A stretch of DNA of 64,000 bases, from the NCBI GenBank assembly GCA_964462035.1, contig CAYXAP010000004.1, positions 215,048-279,047 of the forward strand, in the 5' to 3' direction. Made by a program: the position numbers and the translations under genes. Positions 28,151-34,853 of this stretch are shown piece by piece. Within the stretch, counting starts at the first letter, position 1; every line of letters begins with the position of its first letter. Source of the stretch: UBA1660 sp964462035. GTDB taxonomy: Bacteria; Myxococcota_A; Polyangia; Polyangiales; Houyiibacteriaceae. Below the pieces are notes generated by a model. The model had not been told where the DNA came from and did no database searches. It worked only from the letters and a program-made list of their open reading frames with translations.

Positions 28151-28527
28151 ACGCGGAGCGTGGAGCGGACCATGGCGACCAGGTCGTCCCGGTCGAAGGG
28201 CTTGGTGAGGTAGTGGCGGGCGCCGGCGTTGATGCCGTCGACGATGTCTCTCGGGCGGTCCTTCGCGGTCAGGAAGATGACCGGGATGCGGCCGAGCTTG
28301 GAGTCTCGCCGGAGCATCTTGGAGAGCGTGAAGCCATCGAGGCCGGGCATCATCACGTCGGTGATGAGTAGGTCGACACCGGGGTTCTCGCGCAGCCAAG
28401 CGAGGGCCTTCTCTCCGTCTTCCACGGTGTAGACCGTGGCGAAGTCGCGCACCGCGACCTCGATGAGCCTGCGGATGGCCGGGTCGTCTTCGGCCACCAG
28501 CACGTGTCGTTCCTTCGACTTGGCCAT
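28147..28527 (-). CDS. Single-domain response regulator (CheY-like receiver)
   Basis: 126 residues consisting of a receiver domain only. The acidic pair is in VAEDDPAIRRL, the phospho-acceptor Asp in LLITDVMMPGLDG, the conserved Thr in FLTAKD and the Lys in YLTKPF, so it should be fully functional. With no output domain it must act by protein contact. No histidine kinase is nearby. It lies between the membrane protein at 27428 (tail-to-tail overlap) and the PP-loop ATPase gene on the same strand (23 bases apart). Confidence 0.93.
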   Translation of the reverse strand: MAKSKERHVLVAEDDPAIRRLIEVAVRDFATVYTVEDGEKALAWLRENPGVDLLITDVMMPGLDGFTLSKMLRRDSKLGRIPVIFLTAKDRPRDIVDGINAGARHYLTKPFDRDDLVAMVRSTLRV

Positions 28528-28550
28528 GAGTGAACCTCTAGGGCTCGCGG

Positions 28551-29219
28551 CTAGTCGGGCAAGAGGTCGGCGAAGACGAAGCCGTCGCGCTCGACGATCC
28601 CACCCGGCGTGACCGCGATCGGCTCGGCGAAACAGGGGGCCGCGTAGCAGAAGGTGTGGGCCTCGCCCTTCTCGCCGCAGGGGTCGACGCCGTCGGGGAG
28701 GTCGTCGAGCAGATCGTGATCCCAGTGGCGGCCGGCGAAGCTGGGGTCGAGCTGCTTCGGATCCACGCAGGTGATCCAGGCCTTGAGCCCGGAGTCGACC
28801 ATGGTCCGCGCGAGCTGGTCGGTCGGCAGGCCCCAGATCGGGAAGATGGGCTCGATGCCGGTGCCCTCCATGCGCGAGATCCGGTAGTCGCGGACGTCCT
28901 CGAGGAAGAGGTCGCCGAAGGCCATGACCTCGACGCCGGCCTCATGGGCCTGGGCGATCGCGCCCTTCATCCGCTCCTCGTAGGCCTCGTTCGAGCACGG
29001 TGAGGGCAGGTCGACGGCGATCAGCGGGAGGCCGGCGGCGTCGGCCTGCGCCTGGAGCAGGGTCCGGCGAACGGCGTGCATCGCCACCCGGTCCGCCTCT
29101 TCGTTCAGCGTGGTCAGCAGGCCGACCACCTCGACGTCGTCGCGCTCGCGTAGCGCGCCGAGTGCCCACGCGGAGTCCTTGCCCGAGCTCCACGAGAGCC
29201 AGCACTTCTTCTTCGCCAT
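28551..29219 (-). CDS. PP-loop ATP pyrophosphatase (Dph6-related)
   Basis: 222 residues. The PP-loop SSGKDSAWAL sits at residues about 10-20, right after MAKKKCWLSW. The segments AFGDLFLEDVRDYRISRM and PIFPIWGLPTDQLA match the adenine nucleotide alpha-hydrolase group that includes diphthine-ammonia ligase. Bacteria lack diphthamide, so these homologues probably amidate or thiolate another small molecule or RNA. There is an additional C-terminal piece with Cys (FCYAAPCFAEPI). It is followed by the response regulator gene on the same strand and preceded at 26 bases by the FtsB-like gene. Confidence 0.82.
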   Translation of the reverse strand: MAKKKCWLSWSSGKDSAWALGALRERDDVEVVGLLTTLNEEADRVAMHAVRRTLLQAQADAAGLPLIAVDLPSPCSNEAYEERMKGAIAQAHEAGVEVMAFGDLFLEDVRDYRISRMEGTGIEPIFPIWGLPTDQLARTMVDSGLKAWITCVDPKQLDPSFAGRHWDHDLLDDLPDGVDPCGEKGEAHTFCYAAPCFAEPIAVTPGGIVERDGFVFADLLPD

Positions 29220-29245
29220 GGGACCCGCTTAGCACGGGGTTCCCC

Positions 29246-29533
29246 TCAGTCCGCCGGGAACTGAAAGACGAGCTCGCCCTCGCGAATCATCCCCAGCTCG
29301 TCGCGGGCGACGCGCTCGATGGCGGCCGGATCGTTGCGGAGCCCCTCGACCTCACGCTCCAGGGCGCGGACCTCGGCTTCGAGCCGAGCGTTCGCCTCCT
29401 GCACCTCGCCGAGCTCGCTCTTGAGCACCCGGTATCGCGGAAGCCCACGCTCGTCGAGGATGCGCAGCGGCACCGCGACGATCGCGAGCACCAGCAGCGC
29501 GAAGGGCAAGAGCCAGGCGTGCCGCGAGGACAT
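29246..29533 (-). CDS. FtsB/DivIC-like septum formation protein
   Basis: About 95 residues from ATG 29533 (MSSRHAWLLPF; an ATG at 29545 adds four residues). One N-terminal membrane segment (LPFALLVLAIVAVPL) is followed by a coiled coil (LKSELGEVQEANARLEAEVRALEREVEGL). It closes with AIERVARDELGMIREGE, the conserved motif of FtsB/DivIC. Size and layout are standard for this bitopic divisome protein, which forms a complex with FtsL and FtsQ. It is divergent from hrcA. Confidence 0.85.
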   Translation of the reverse strand: MSSRHAWLLPFALLVLAIVAVPLRILDERGLPRYRVLKSELGEVQEANARLEAEVRALEREVEGLRNDPAAIERVARDELGMIREGELVFQFPAD

Positions 29534-29649
29534 GGGCCCGACCATCGCCGACGCTCCCGAGCCCCGTCCAGAAACCGGGGCAGGGCCGCGGCTCCGTGGA
29601 GCGTGAAGCGTGCAGGGATCGGTGCGCTGGAGTAGCCTCCGAGGACCGG

Positions 29650-30696
29650 ATGGCCGAGCTCACCCAGCGCTCTCGACGGATCCTCTACGCGACGATCACC
29701 GAGTACATCGCCTCTGGTGAGCCCGTTGGCTCACGTCGGCTCGCTCGGCGCTACGGCATCAACCTGTCGCCCGCGACCATCCGCAACGTCCTCGCCGACC
29801 TCGAGGAGATGGGATACGTGGCCCAGCCGCACACCAGCGCCGGCCGCATCCCGACCGTCCAGGGCTTTCGGATCTTCGTCGAGGCGCTCGTGCGCATGCG
29901 AGACGTGGCCCCCGAGGACCGAACCGCGGTGCTCGAACGGCTGCGCAACCTCGACCCGGGGACCGACATCCAGCGCGAAGCGGGCCAGCTGCTGAGCACG
30001 CTGACGGGCGCCGCCGTCGTCGTGACCAGCCCCAAGCCCGAGGAGGAGCTGCTCCGCCAGCTTCGGTTCCTGCGCCTCGACGATTCGCGGATGCTGGCGG
30101 TGCTCGTGACCCAGAGCGGCGCGGTCCAGAACCGTGTGCTGCCCGCGCCCGCCGAGATGGCGCCACCGGAGCTCGAGCGGGTGAACAACCTGGTCGCCGA
30201 GATGCTGGAGTCCGCGCCCCAGAGCCTGGTGGCCATCCAGGGGATGGTCGCCGAGCGCCACGATCGGGAGCGCGGCGCCATCGAGGAGTTGCGCCAGCGG
30301 GCTGCCGAGGTGCTCGGGAAGACCATCCAGCAGAAGGCGGCGCCGCAGGTCCTGATCGAGGGCCAGGAGCGGCTCTTCGACCGGCCGGAGTTCCTCGACG
30401 CGGACAAGATCCGCCAGTTCCTCCGTGCCTTCGACGACCGAGCGCGATTGCTGGCGATGCTGGACGAGACCCTCGCCTCGGGTGGGGTCCGAGTGCTCAT
30501 CGGATCCGAGGCGAACCTCGCCGATGTCGAGGATGTCACGGTGATCTCCACGTCCTACAGCCAGGACGGTTCCTCGAAGGGAACGCTCGGCGTGATCGGC
30601 CCGACCCGCCTCGACTACGCGAAAGTCGTACCTCTGGTTGGGTTCACCGCGCGGGTGATGAGCGAGGTCCTCGGCGGCACCGACGACGAAGGGTAG
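29650..30696 (+). CDS. hrcA: Heat-inducible transcription repressor HrcA
   Basis: 348 residues from ATG 29650. The winged-helix N-terminus (LTQRSRRILYATITEYIASG, here given up to 20 residues) continues with EPVGSRRLARRYG and SPATIRNVLADLEEMGY, near-identical to the HrcA consensus. PHTSAGRIPT follows, and the C-terminal GAF-like domain ends with IGPTRLDYAKVVPLVGF, also a hallmark. HrcA normally binds CIRCE elements to repress chaperone genes. No CIRCE inverted repeat was seen upstream of hrcA, grpE or dnaK here, so its sites may be at groES/groEL elsewhere. A TAGCCT hexamer ends 11 bases before the ATG. Confidence 0.95.
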   Translation: MAELTQRSRRILYATITEYIASGEPVGSRRLARRYGINLSPATIRNVLADLEEMGYVAQPHTSAGRIPTVQGFRIFVEALVRMRDVAPEDRTAVLERLRNLDPGTDIQREAGQLLSTLTGAAVVVTSPKPEEELLRQLRFLRLDDSRMLAVLVTQSGAVQNRVLPAPAEMAPPELERVNNLVAEMLESAPQSLVAIQGMVAERHDRERGAIEELRQRAAEVLGKTIQQKAAPQVLIEGQERLFDRPEFLDADKIRQFLRAFDDRARLLAMLDETLASGGVRVLIGSEANLADVEDVTVISTSYSQDGSSKGTLGVIGPTRLDYAKVVPLVGFTARVMSEVLGGTDDEG

Positions 30697-30798
30697 GGTT
30701 GCCTCACCCAAACGGGGGATCGCAAGAGGCCCTGCACCTCTCGTGTTGCGTGCTAGCATCGCCAGCCCCAAACGCAGGGGCAGCCCGGAGGTTTGAGC

Positions 30799-31362
30799 GT
30801 GACGGACGAGCCGGAGACGGACCGACCCGAAGAAGAGGACGAAGAAGAAGGCACGGAGACCGCCGAGGCCTCGGCGGAAGATTCCGCCGAGCCGGTGGAT
30901 CCGTTGGAAGAAGCGCAGGCCAAGGCCGCGCAGCTGAAGGACCAGCTCCTTCGGACCGCCGCCGACTTCGAGAACTTCCGAAAGCGGGCCAAGCGCGACA
31001 TCGAGGATGCCGCTCGGCGGGCGAAGGAAGAGGTCCTCGCCCAGATCCTCCCCATCTACGACAACCTCGAGCGCGCCGTTCAGGCCGCCGGGGGAGCTCA
31101 GGACGTCGCCGCCGTCGTCCAGGGGGTCGAGATGGTCCTCAAGAGCTTCGAAGACGCCGCCGAGGGCATGAACCTCGAGCGCGTGAAGACCGTCGGTGAG
31201 CGTTTCGATCCGAACGTCCACGACGCGATTCAGCAGCAGGAGACCGAGGACTCACCGCCAGGCACCATCCTCGCCGAAGTCGTCTCCGGCTGGGTGCTCG
31301 GCCCGAAGCTGATCCGCCCGGCGATGGTCGTCGTCGCCAAGCCGCCGTCGGCCGAGGCGTAG
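30799..31362 (+). CDS. grpE: Nucleotide exchange factor GrpE
   Basis: 187 residues from GTG 30799. GGAG at 30787-30790 lies 8 bases ahead, whereas a TTG at 30793 in the same frame would be too close. An acidic N-terminal tail (EEEDEEEGTETAEASAEDSA) precedes the long coiled coil. The core GrpE signature is present: LRTAADFENFRKRAKRDIED, then IYDNLERAV, then the C-terminal beta domain ending GWVLGPKLIRPAMVVVAK. It releases ADP from DnaK. It lies 102 bases after hrcA and 3 bases ahead of dnaK. Confidence 0.95.
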   Translation: MTDEPETDRPEEEDEEEGTETAEASAEDSAEPVDPLEEAQAKAAQLKDQLLRTAADFENFRKRAKRDIEDAARRAKEEVLAQILPIYDNLERAVQAAGGAQDVAAVVQGVEMVLKSFEDAAEGMNLERVKTVGERFDPNVHDAIQQQETEDSPPGTILAEVVSGWVLGPKLIRPAMVVVAKPPSAEA

Positions 31363-31365
31363 CGC

Positions 31366-33219
31366 ATGCCGAAGGTCATCGGAATCGACCTGGGGACCAC
31401 CAACTCCTGCGTCGCCTTCGTGGACGACAACGGCGAGCCGGTGGTGATTCCGAACGCACAGGGCTCGCGCACGACGCCCTCGGTGGTGGCGTTCACCAAG
31501 GATGGTGACCGCCGCATCGGCTCGGTCGCCAAGCGACAGGCGCAGACGAACCCGGAAGACACGGTCTACGCGGTGAAGCGGCTGATGGGTCAGGAGTTCG
31601 ACTCCTACGACGTCAGCGAACACGCGAAGCTTGTCGCGTACAAGGTCATCCAGAACACCAACGGCGACGCCTGGGTCAGCGCGGGCGGTAAGGACTACTC
31701 GCCGCCCGAGATCTCCGCGATGATCCTCGAGGAGATGAAGGACATCGCCGAGAGCTACCTCGGCGAGGGCGTCACCGAAGCGGTGGTGACGGTGCCCGCG
31801 TACTTCAACGACGCGCAGCGCGCGGCGACGAAGGCGGCCGGCAAGATCGCCGGCCTGGACGTGAAGCGCATCATCAACGAGCCCACCGCTGCGGCGCTCG
31901 CCTACGGCTTCGAAGAGAAGGACGGGCAGCGGCTCGCGGTCTACGACCTCGGTGGCGGCACCTTCGACATCTCGATCCTCGAGATCGCCGGTGGCGTCTT
32001 CCGGGTCCGTGCGACCTCCGGCGACACGCACCTCGGCGGCGAAGACGTCGACCACCTGCTCGTCGAAGAGCTCGCCAGCCGCTTCGAGAAGGAGCATGGC
32101 ATCGATCTGCGGAACGATCGGATCGCGCTGCAGCGGCTCAAGGAGCAGGCCGAGAAGGCCAAGCACGAGCTGTCGACCTCCCTCGACACCGAGGTGAACC
32201 TGCCCTTCCTCGCCGCGGACGAGTCCGGCCCGAAGCACTTGGTGACCACGCTCAAGCGCAGCGAGCTCGACATCCTCGCGGGCGACCTGATCGAACGGTC
32301 GTTGGTGCCGGTGCAGCGAGCGCTCGACGACGCGGGGCTCAAGAAGACCGACATCGACGTGGTCCTGCTCGTCGGTGGCCAGACCCGGATGCCTCTGGTC
32401 CGCCGGAAGATCACCGAGTTCTTCGACGGCAAGGAGCCGCACAAGGGTGTGAACCCCGACGAGGTCGTCGCCGTCGGTGCCGCGCTGCAGGGAGCCGCGC
32501 TCTCCGGAGTGGTCGACGAGGTCCTCCTCCTCGACGTGACGCCGCTCAGCCTCGGGGTGGAGACGGGCGGTGGCGTGTTCACGCCGCTGATCCCCCGCAA
32601 CACCACCATTCCGACCAAGGCGCAGGAGATCTTCACCACCAGCGTGGACAACCAGCCCTTCGTGCCGGTTCACGTCCTGCAGGGCGAGCGCGAGATGGCC
32701 GCCGACAACAAATCGCTGGCCAAGTTCGAGCTCGCGCCGATCCCGCCGGCGCCTCGTGGCGTACCGGAGATCGAGGTCTCGTTCGACATCGACGCCAACG
32801 GCATGGTCAACGTGACCGCGAAGGACCTGCGCTCCGGCCGGAGTCAGTCCGTGCAGGTCGTGGCCTCGAGTGGTCTGTCCGAAGAGGAGATCGACAAGCT
32901 CGTCGAAGAGGCGACCCAGTACAAGGAGAGCGACGCGAAGCGAAAGGAGCTCGCCGAGCTCAAGAACGGCGCGCAGTCGCTCATCTATACGACCAAGCGC
33001 GCGGTCGAGGAGATGGCCGAGTTCGTGGACGCTGGCGTCATCGCCGAGGTCCAGCTCGACATCGAATCGCTCGAGACGCTGGTCGCCGAAGACGGCGACG
33101 CGGTCGAGCTACGCGACGCGCTCCAGCGACTGGAGCTGAGCGCGTACAAGATCGCGGAGGCCATGTACGGCGACGAGGGGGCCGCCGCGGGCGACGAGGC
33201 GGAGGAAGCCGAGAGCTGA
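31366..33219 (+). CDS. dnaK: Molecular chaperone DnaK
   Basis: 617 residues. N-terminal ATPase signatures GIDLGTTNSCVAF, VYDLGGGTFDISIL and VLLVGGQTRMPLVRRKI are intact. VTVPAYFNDAQRAATKAAG and the substrate-domain start DVTPLSLGVETGGGVFTPLI are canonical. The C-terminal lid is about 20 residues shorter than in E. coli (638 residues) and ends in an acidic EEAEES tail without the EEVD of eukaryotic Hsp70. It is co-transcribed with grpE. A dnaJ gene is not in the window. Confidence 0.97.
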   Translation: MPKVIGIDLGTTNSCVAFVDDNGEPVVIPNAQGSRTTPSVVAFTKDGDRRIGSVAKRQAQTNPEDTVYAVKRLMGQEFDSYDVSEHAKLVAYKVIQNTNGDAWVSAGGKDYSPPEISAMILEEMKDIAESYLGEGVTEAVVTVPAYFNDAQRAATKAAGKIAGLDVKRIINEPTAAALAYGFEEKDGQRLAVYDLGGGTFDISILEIAGGVFRVRATSGDTHLGGEDVDHLLVEELASRFEKEHGIDLRNDRIALQRLKEQAEKAKHELSTSLDTEVNLPFLAADESGPKHLVTTLKRSELDILAGDLIERSLVPVQRALDDAGLKKTDIDVVLLVGGQTRMPLVRRKITEFFDGKEPHKGVNPDEVVAVGAALQGAALSGVVDEVLLLDVTPLSLGVETGGGVFTPLIPRNTTIPTKAQEIFTTSVDNQPFVPVHVLQGEREMAADNKSLAKFELAPIPPAPRGVPEIEVSFDIDANGMVNVTAKDLRSGRSQSVQVVASSGLSEEEIDKLVEEATQYKESDAKRKELAELKNGAQSLIYTTKRAVEEMAEFVDAGVIAEVQLDIESLETLVAEDGDAVELRDALQRLELSAYKIAEAMYGDEGAAAGDEAEEAES

Positions 33220-33231
33220 GGCCGCGATCGA

Positions 33232-33262
33232 GATGTAAATGCATCAAGGTTGCATTTGCATC
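33232..33262. promoter_or_regulatory. Fur/Zur-family operator-like inverted repeat
   Basis: GATGTAAATGCA (33232-33243) and TGCATTTGCATC (33251-33262) form a 12-base inverted repeat with one mismatch, separated by seven bases. Its right half, TTGCATTTGCATC, matches 12 of 13 bases with a sequence ahead of the TonB-dependent receptor (34823-34835). It lies about 40 bases upstream of the lipoprotein gene at 33303 and would overlap a -35 region (TTGCAT 33250-33255). A Fur-family regulator gene lies between the two sites. Confidence 0.65.
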
Positions 33263-33302
33263 ACCCCCTTGCTAAGCATCCGGTTCCCGCGAGGGAATCG
33301 AC

Positions 33303-34286
33303 ATGCAGAGCTTCCTACGACTCCTCCTCCTCTCCGTCCTTCCTCTCTCGCTCGCGTGTGGAGACGATGGCCCCATCACGGGCGACGGCGCGCTGACCGT
33401 GCTCCTGGAGCCGGAAGATGCGCTCATCGAAGGCCTCGAGGCCGGCGCCGGCGCCGACGACATCCAGGACGGATGGTCGGTCACCTTCGATCGCTACCTG
33501 ATCACCGTCGGGGCGATCGACGTGCACCTCTCGACCGACGAAGCCGTCGAGGCCGAGGGCGAAGACATCTGGGTCGCCGATCTGAGCCGCCTCCCGGCGA
33601 CGGGGCTCCCGCTCTGGCAGGTCGACGGGCTCACCGCTGGCCGCTGGGAGTTCTTCTACACGACCCCGGGCGCCGCCGACGGCAGCGCGCCCCACGATTC
33701 GGTCGCCGTGCCCGACCACGACGCGATGATCGCTGGAGATTGGACCTACCTCATCGACGCGACCATGACCCACCCGACCGGCCAGTCCTGCCCGCCCGCG
33801 AGCCTCGCGGTTCCGGGTGAGCGGGTCGCCAACGGCAACACCAACGCGCGCGGCGAGGCCTGCTACGACAACCCGACCATCGAGTTCGAGTGGGGTCTGA
33901 CGGCCGAGACGACTTTCGGCCCCTGCGTGGTCGACGAGATCCCCGGCTTCGCGATGCCAGAGGGCGGAAGTCAGACCGTCGCCGCCACCATCCACGGCGA
34001 CCACATCTTCTTCAACGGCTTCCCGGAGGGTGACGAGGGCGGCGCCCGTCGCTACGCCCAGTGGATCGCGGACAGCGATCTGAACCTCGATGGGACGGTC
34101 ACCCGTGAGGAGCTCGAGGCGCTGATGCCCTCGGATCTCGCGGAGATCGACGAGCGCTACGCCATCGGCGCTCCGCCGGTCGAGCTCACGTCGATGTGGG
34201 CCTACCTCGTCGGCCAGCTCAAGACTCAGGGTCACTTCCAAGGGGAGGGCGAGTGTCCCTTCGATGGAGTCATGCATGAGCACTGA
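33303..34286 (+). CDS. EF-hand-containing lipoprotein, probable metal-regulated
   Basis: 327 residues. Signal MQSFLRLLLLSVLPLSLAC with lipobox SLAC. The mature domain starts with a beta-rich region (WSVTFDRYLITVGAIDVHL) and contains several His (GDHIFFNGFPEGDEGG). Near residue 265 a textbook EF-hand loop DSDLNLDGTVTREE appears. The C-terminus is His-containing (DGVMHEH). A palindromic operator lies just upstream and a Fur-family regulator gene follows 54 bases later, so expression is probably repressed by metal. It may be a periplasmic or surface metal-binding lipoprotein feeding the receptor encoded at 34854. Confidence 0.75.
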   Translation: MQSFLRLLLLSVLPLSLACGDDGPITGDGALTVLLEPEDALIEGLEAGAGADDIQDGWSVTFDRYLITVGAIDVHLSTDEAVEAEGEDIWVADLSRLPATGLPLWQVDGLTAGRWEFFYTTPGAADGSAPHDSVAVPDHDAMIAGDWTYLIDATMTHPTGQSCPPASLAVPGERVANGNTNARGEACYDNPTIEFEWGLTAETTFGPCVVDEIPGFAMPEGGSQTVAATIHGDHIFFNGFPEGDEGGARRYAQWIADSDLNLDGTVTREELEALMPSDLAEIDERYAIGAPPVELTSMWAYLVGQLKTQGHFQGEGECPFDGVMHEH

Positions 34287-34340
34287 GCCGAGCCCGCTTT
34301 CGGTGCACCTTCCCGCTCGCTATATTCGGAGGCGGACTCG

Positions 34341-34760
34341 ATGACCCGGGCGAGCACCAGTACCGACGACCTGAAGAGGGAGCTCCGCGACGCGGGCCTC
34401 CGCGCGACAGGGTCGCGGGTCGCGGTGCTTCGTTGCGTGCGAGAGATGGGCAAGCCCGTGGCGCTCGCCGATGTGGTCGAGCTCCTCGGCGCCGAGGCCC
34501 CGGACCGCGCGACGGTCTACCGGAACCTCGTGGACCTCACCGACGCCGGGTTGCTTCGCCGCGCGCACCTCGGGGACGCGTGGCGCTTCGAAGGTGGCGA
34601 GGAAGAGCACGCGCACTTCGTCTGCACGAAGTGCGGCACCGTGGAGTGCGCCCCGGAGGTCACCCTGGAGGTCGCCAAGTCCGGTCGGGCGTCACCCCAC
34701 TCGGTCAAGGACGGGTCCTTCCAGGTCCAGCTCCACGGCCTCTGCGACGACTGCCTCTGA
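34341..34760 (+). CDS. Fur-family metal-responsive regulator (Fur/Zur type)
   Basis: 139 residues. The N-terminal winged helix reads LKRELRDAGLRATGSRVAVL and PDRATVYRNLVDLTDAGLLRR, the Fur recognition helix. The C-terminal part has EEEHAHFVCTKCGTVEC and ends LCDDCL, giving the two CxxC pairs of the structural zinc site plus regulatory His residues. It binds DNA as a dimer when loaded with metal (Fe or Zn). Its genomic position between two genes with similar AT-rich inverted-repeat operators suggests it regulates both. GGAGG (34329-34332 region) is a good ribosome site, and TATATT (34321-34326) a possible -10. Which metal it senses cannot be decided. Confidence 0.9.
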   Translation: MTRASTSTDDLKRELRDAGLRATGSRVAVLRCVREMGKPVALADVVELLGAEAPDRATVYRNLVDLTDAGLLRRAHLGDAWRFEGGEEEHAHFVCTKCGTVECAPEVTLEVAKSGRASPHSVKDGSFQVQLHGLCDDCL

Positions 34761-34812
34761 GTCTCGCCGATGGGCATCCTGCCGACTTGCAGCCACGTCT
34801 GCGCTTCTGAAA

Positions 34813-34835
34813 CGCAACATCGTTGCAATTGCATC
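34813..34835. promoter_or_regulatory. Fur/Zur-family operator-like sequence upstream of the receptor
   Basis: CGCAACATCGTTGCAATTGCATC contains the 10-base palindrome TGCAATTGCA and the half TTGCAATTGCATC, which matches the site at 33250-33262 in 12 of 13 positions. It lies about 20-40 bases ahead of the TonB-dependent receptor start. It is AT-rich compared with its surroundings. Confidence 0.6.
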
Positions 34836-34853
34836 TGTGTGTGATAGGAGCGC

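Noticed and set aside
29546..30798. CIRCE operator near hrcA or grpE
   Set aside because: No TTAGCACTC-N9-GAGTGCTAA-like inverted repeat is found in the gaps 29546-29649 or 30697-30798; TGCTAGCA-like letters at about 30754 are too short.
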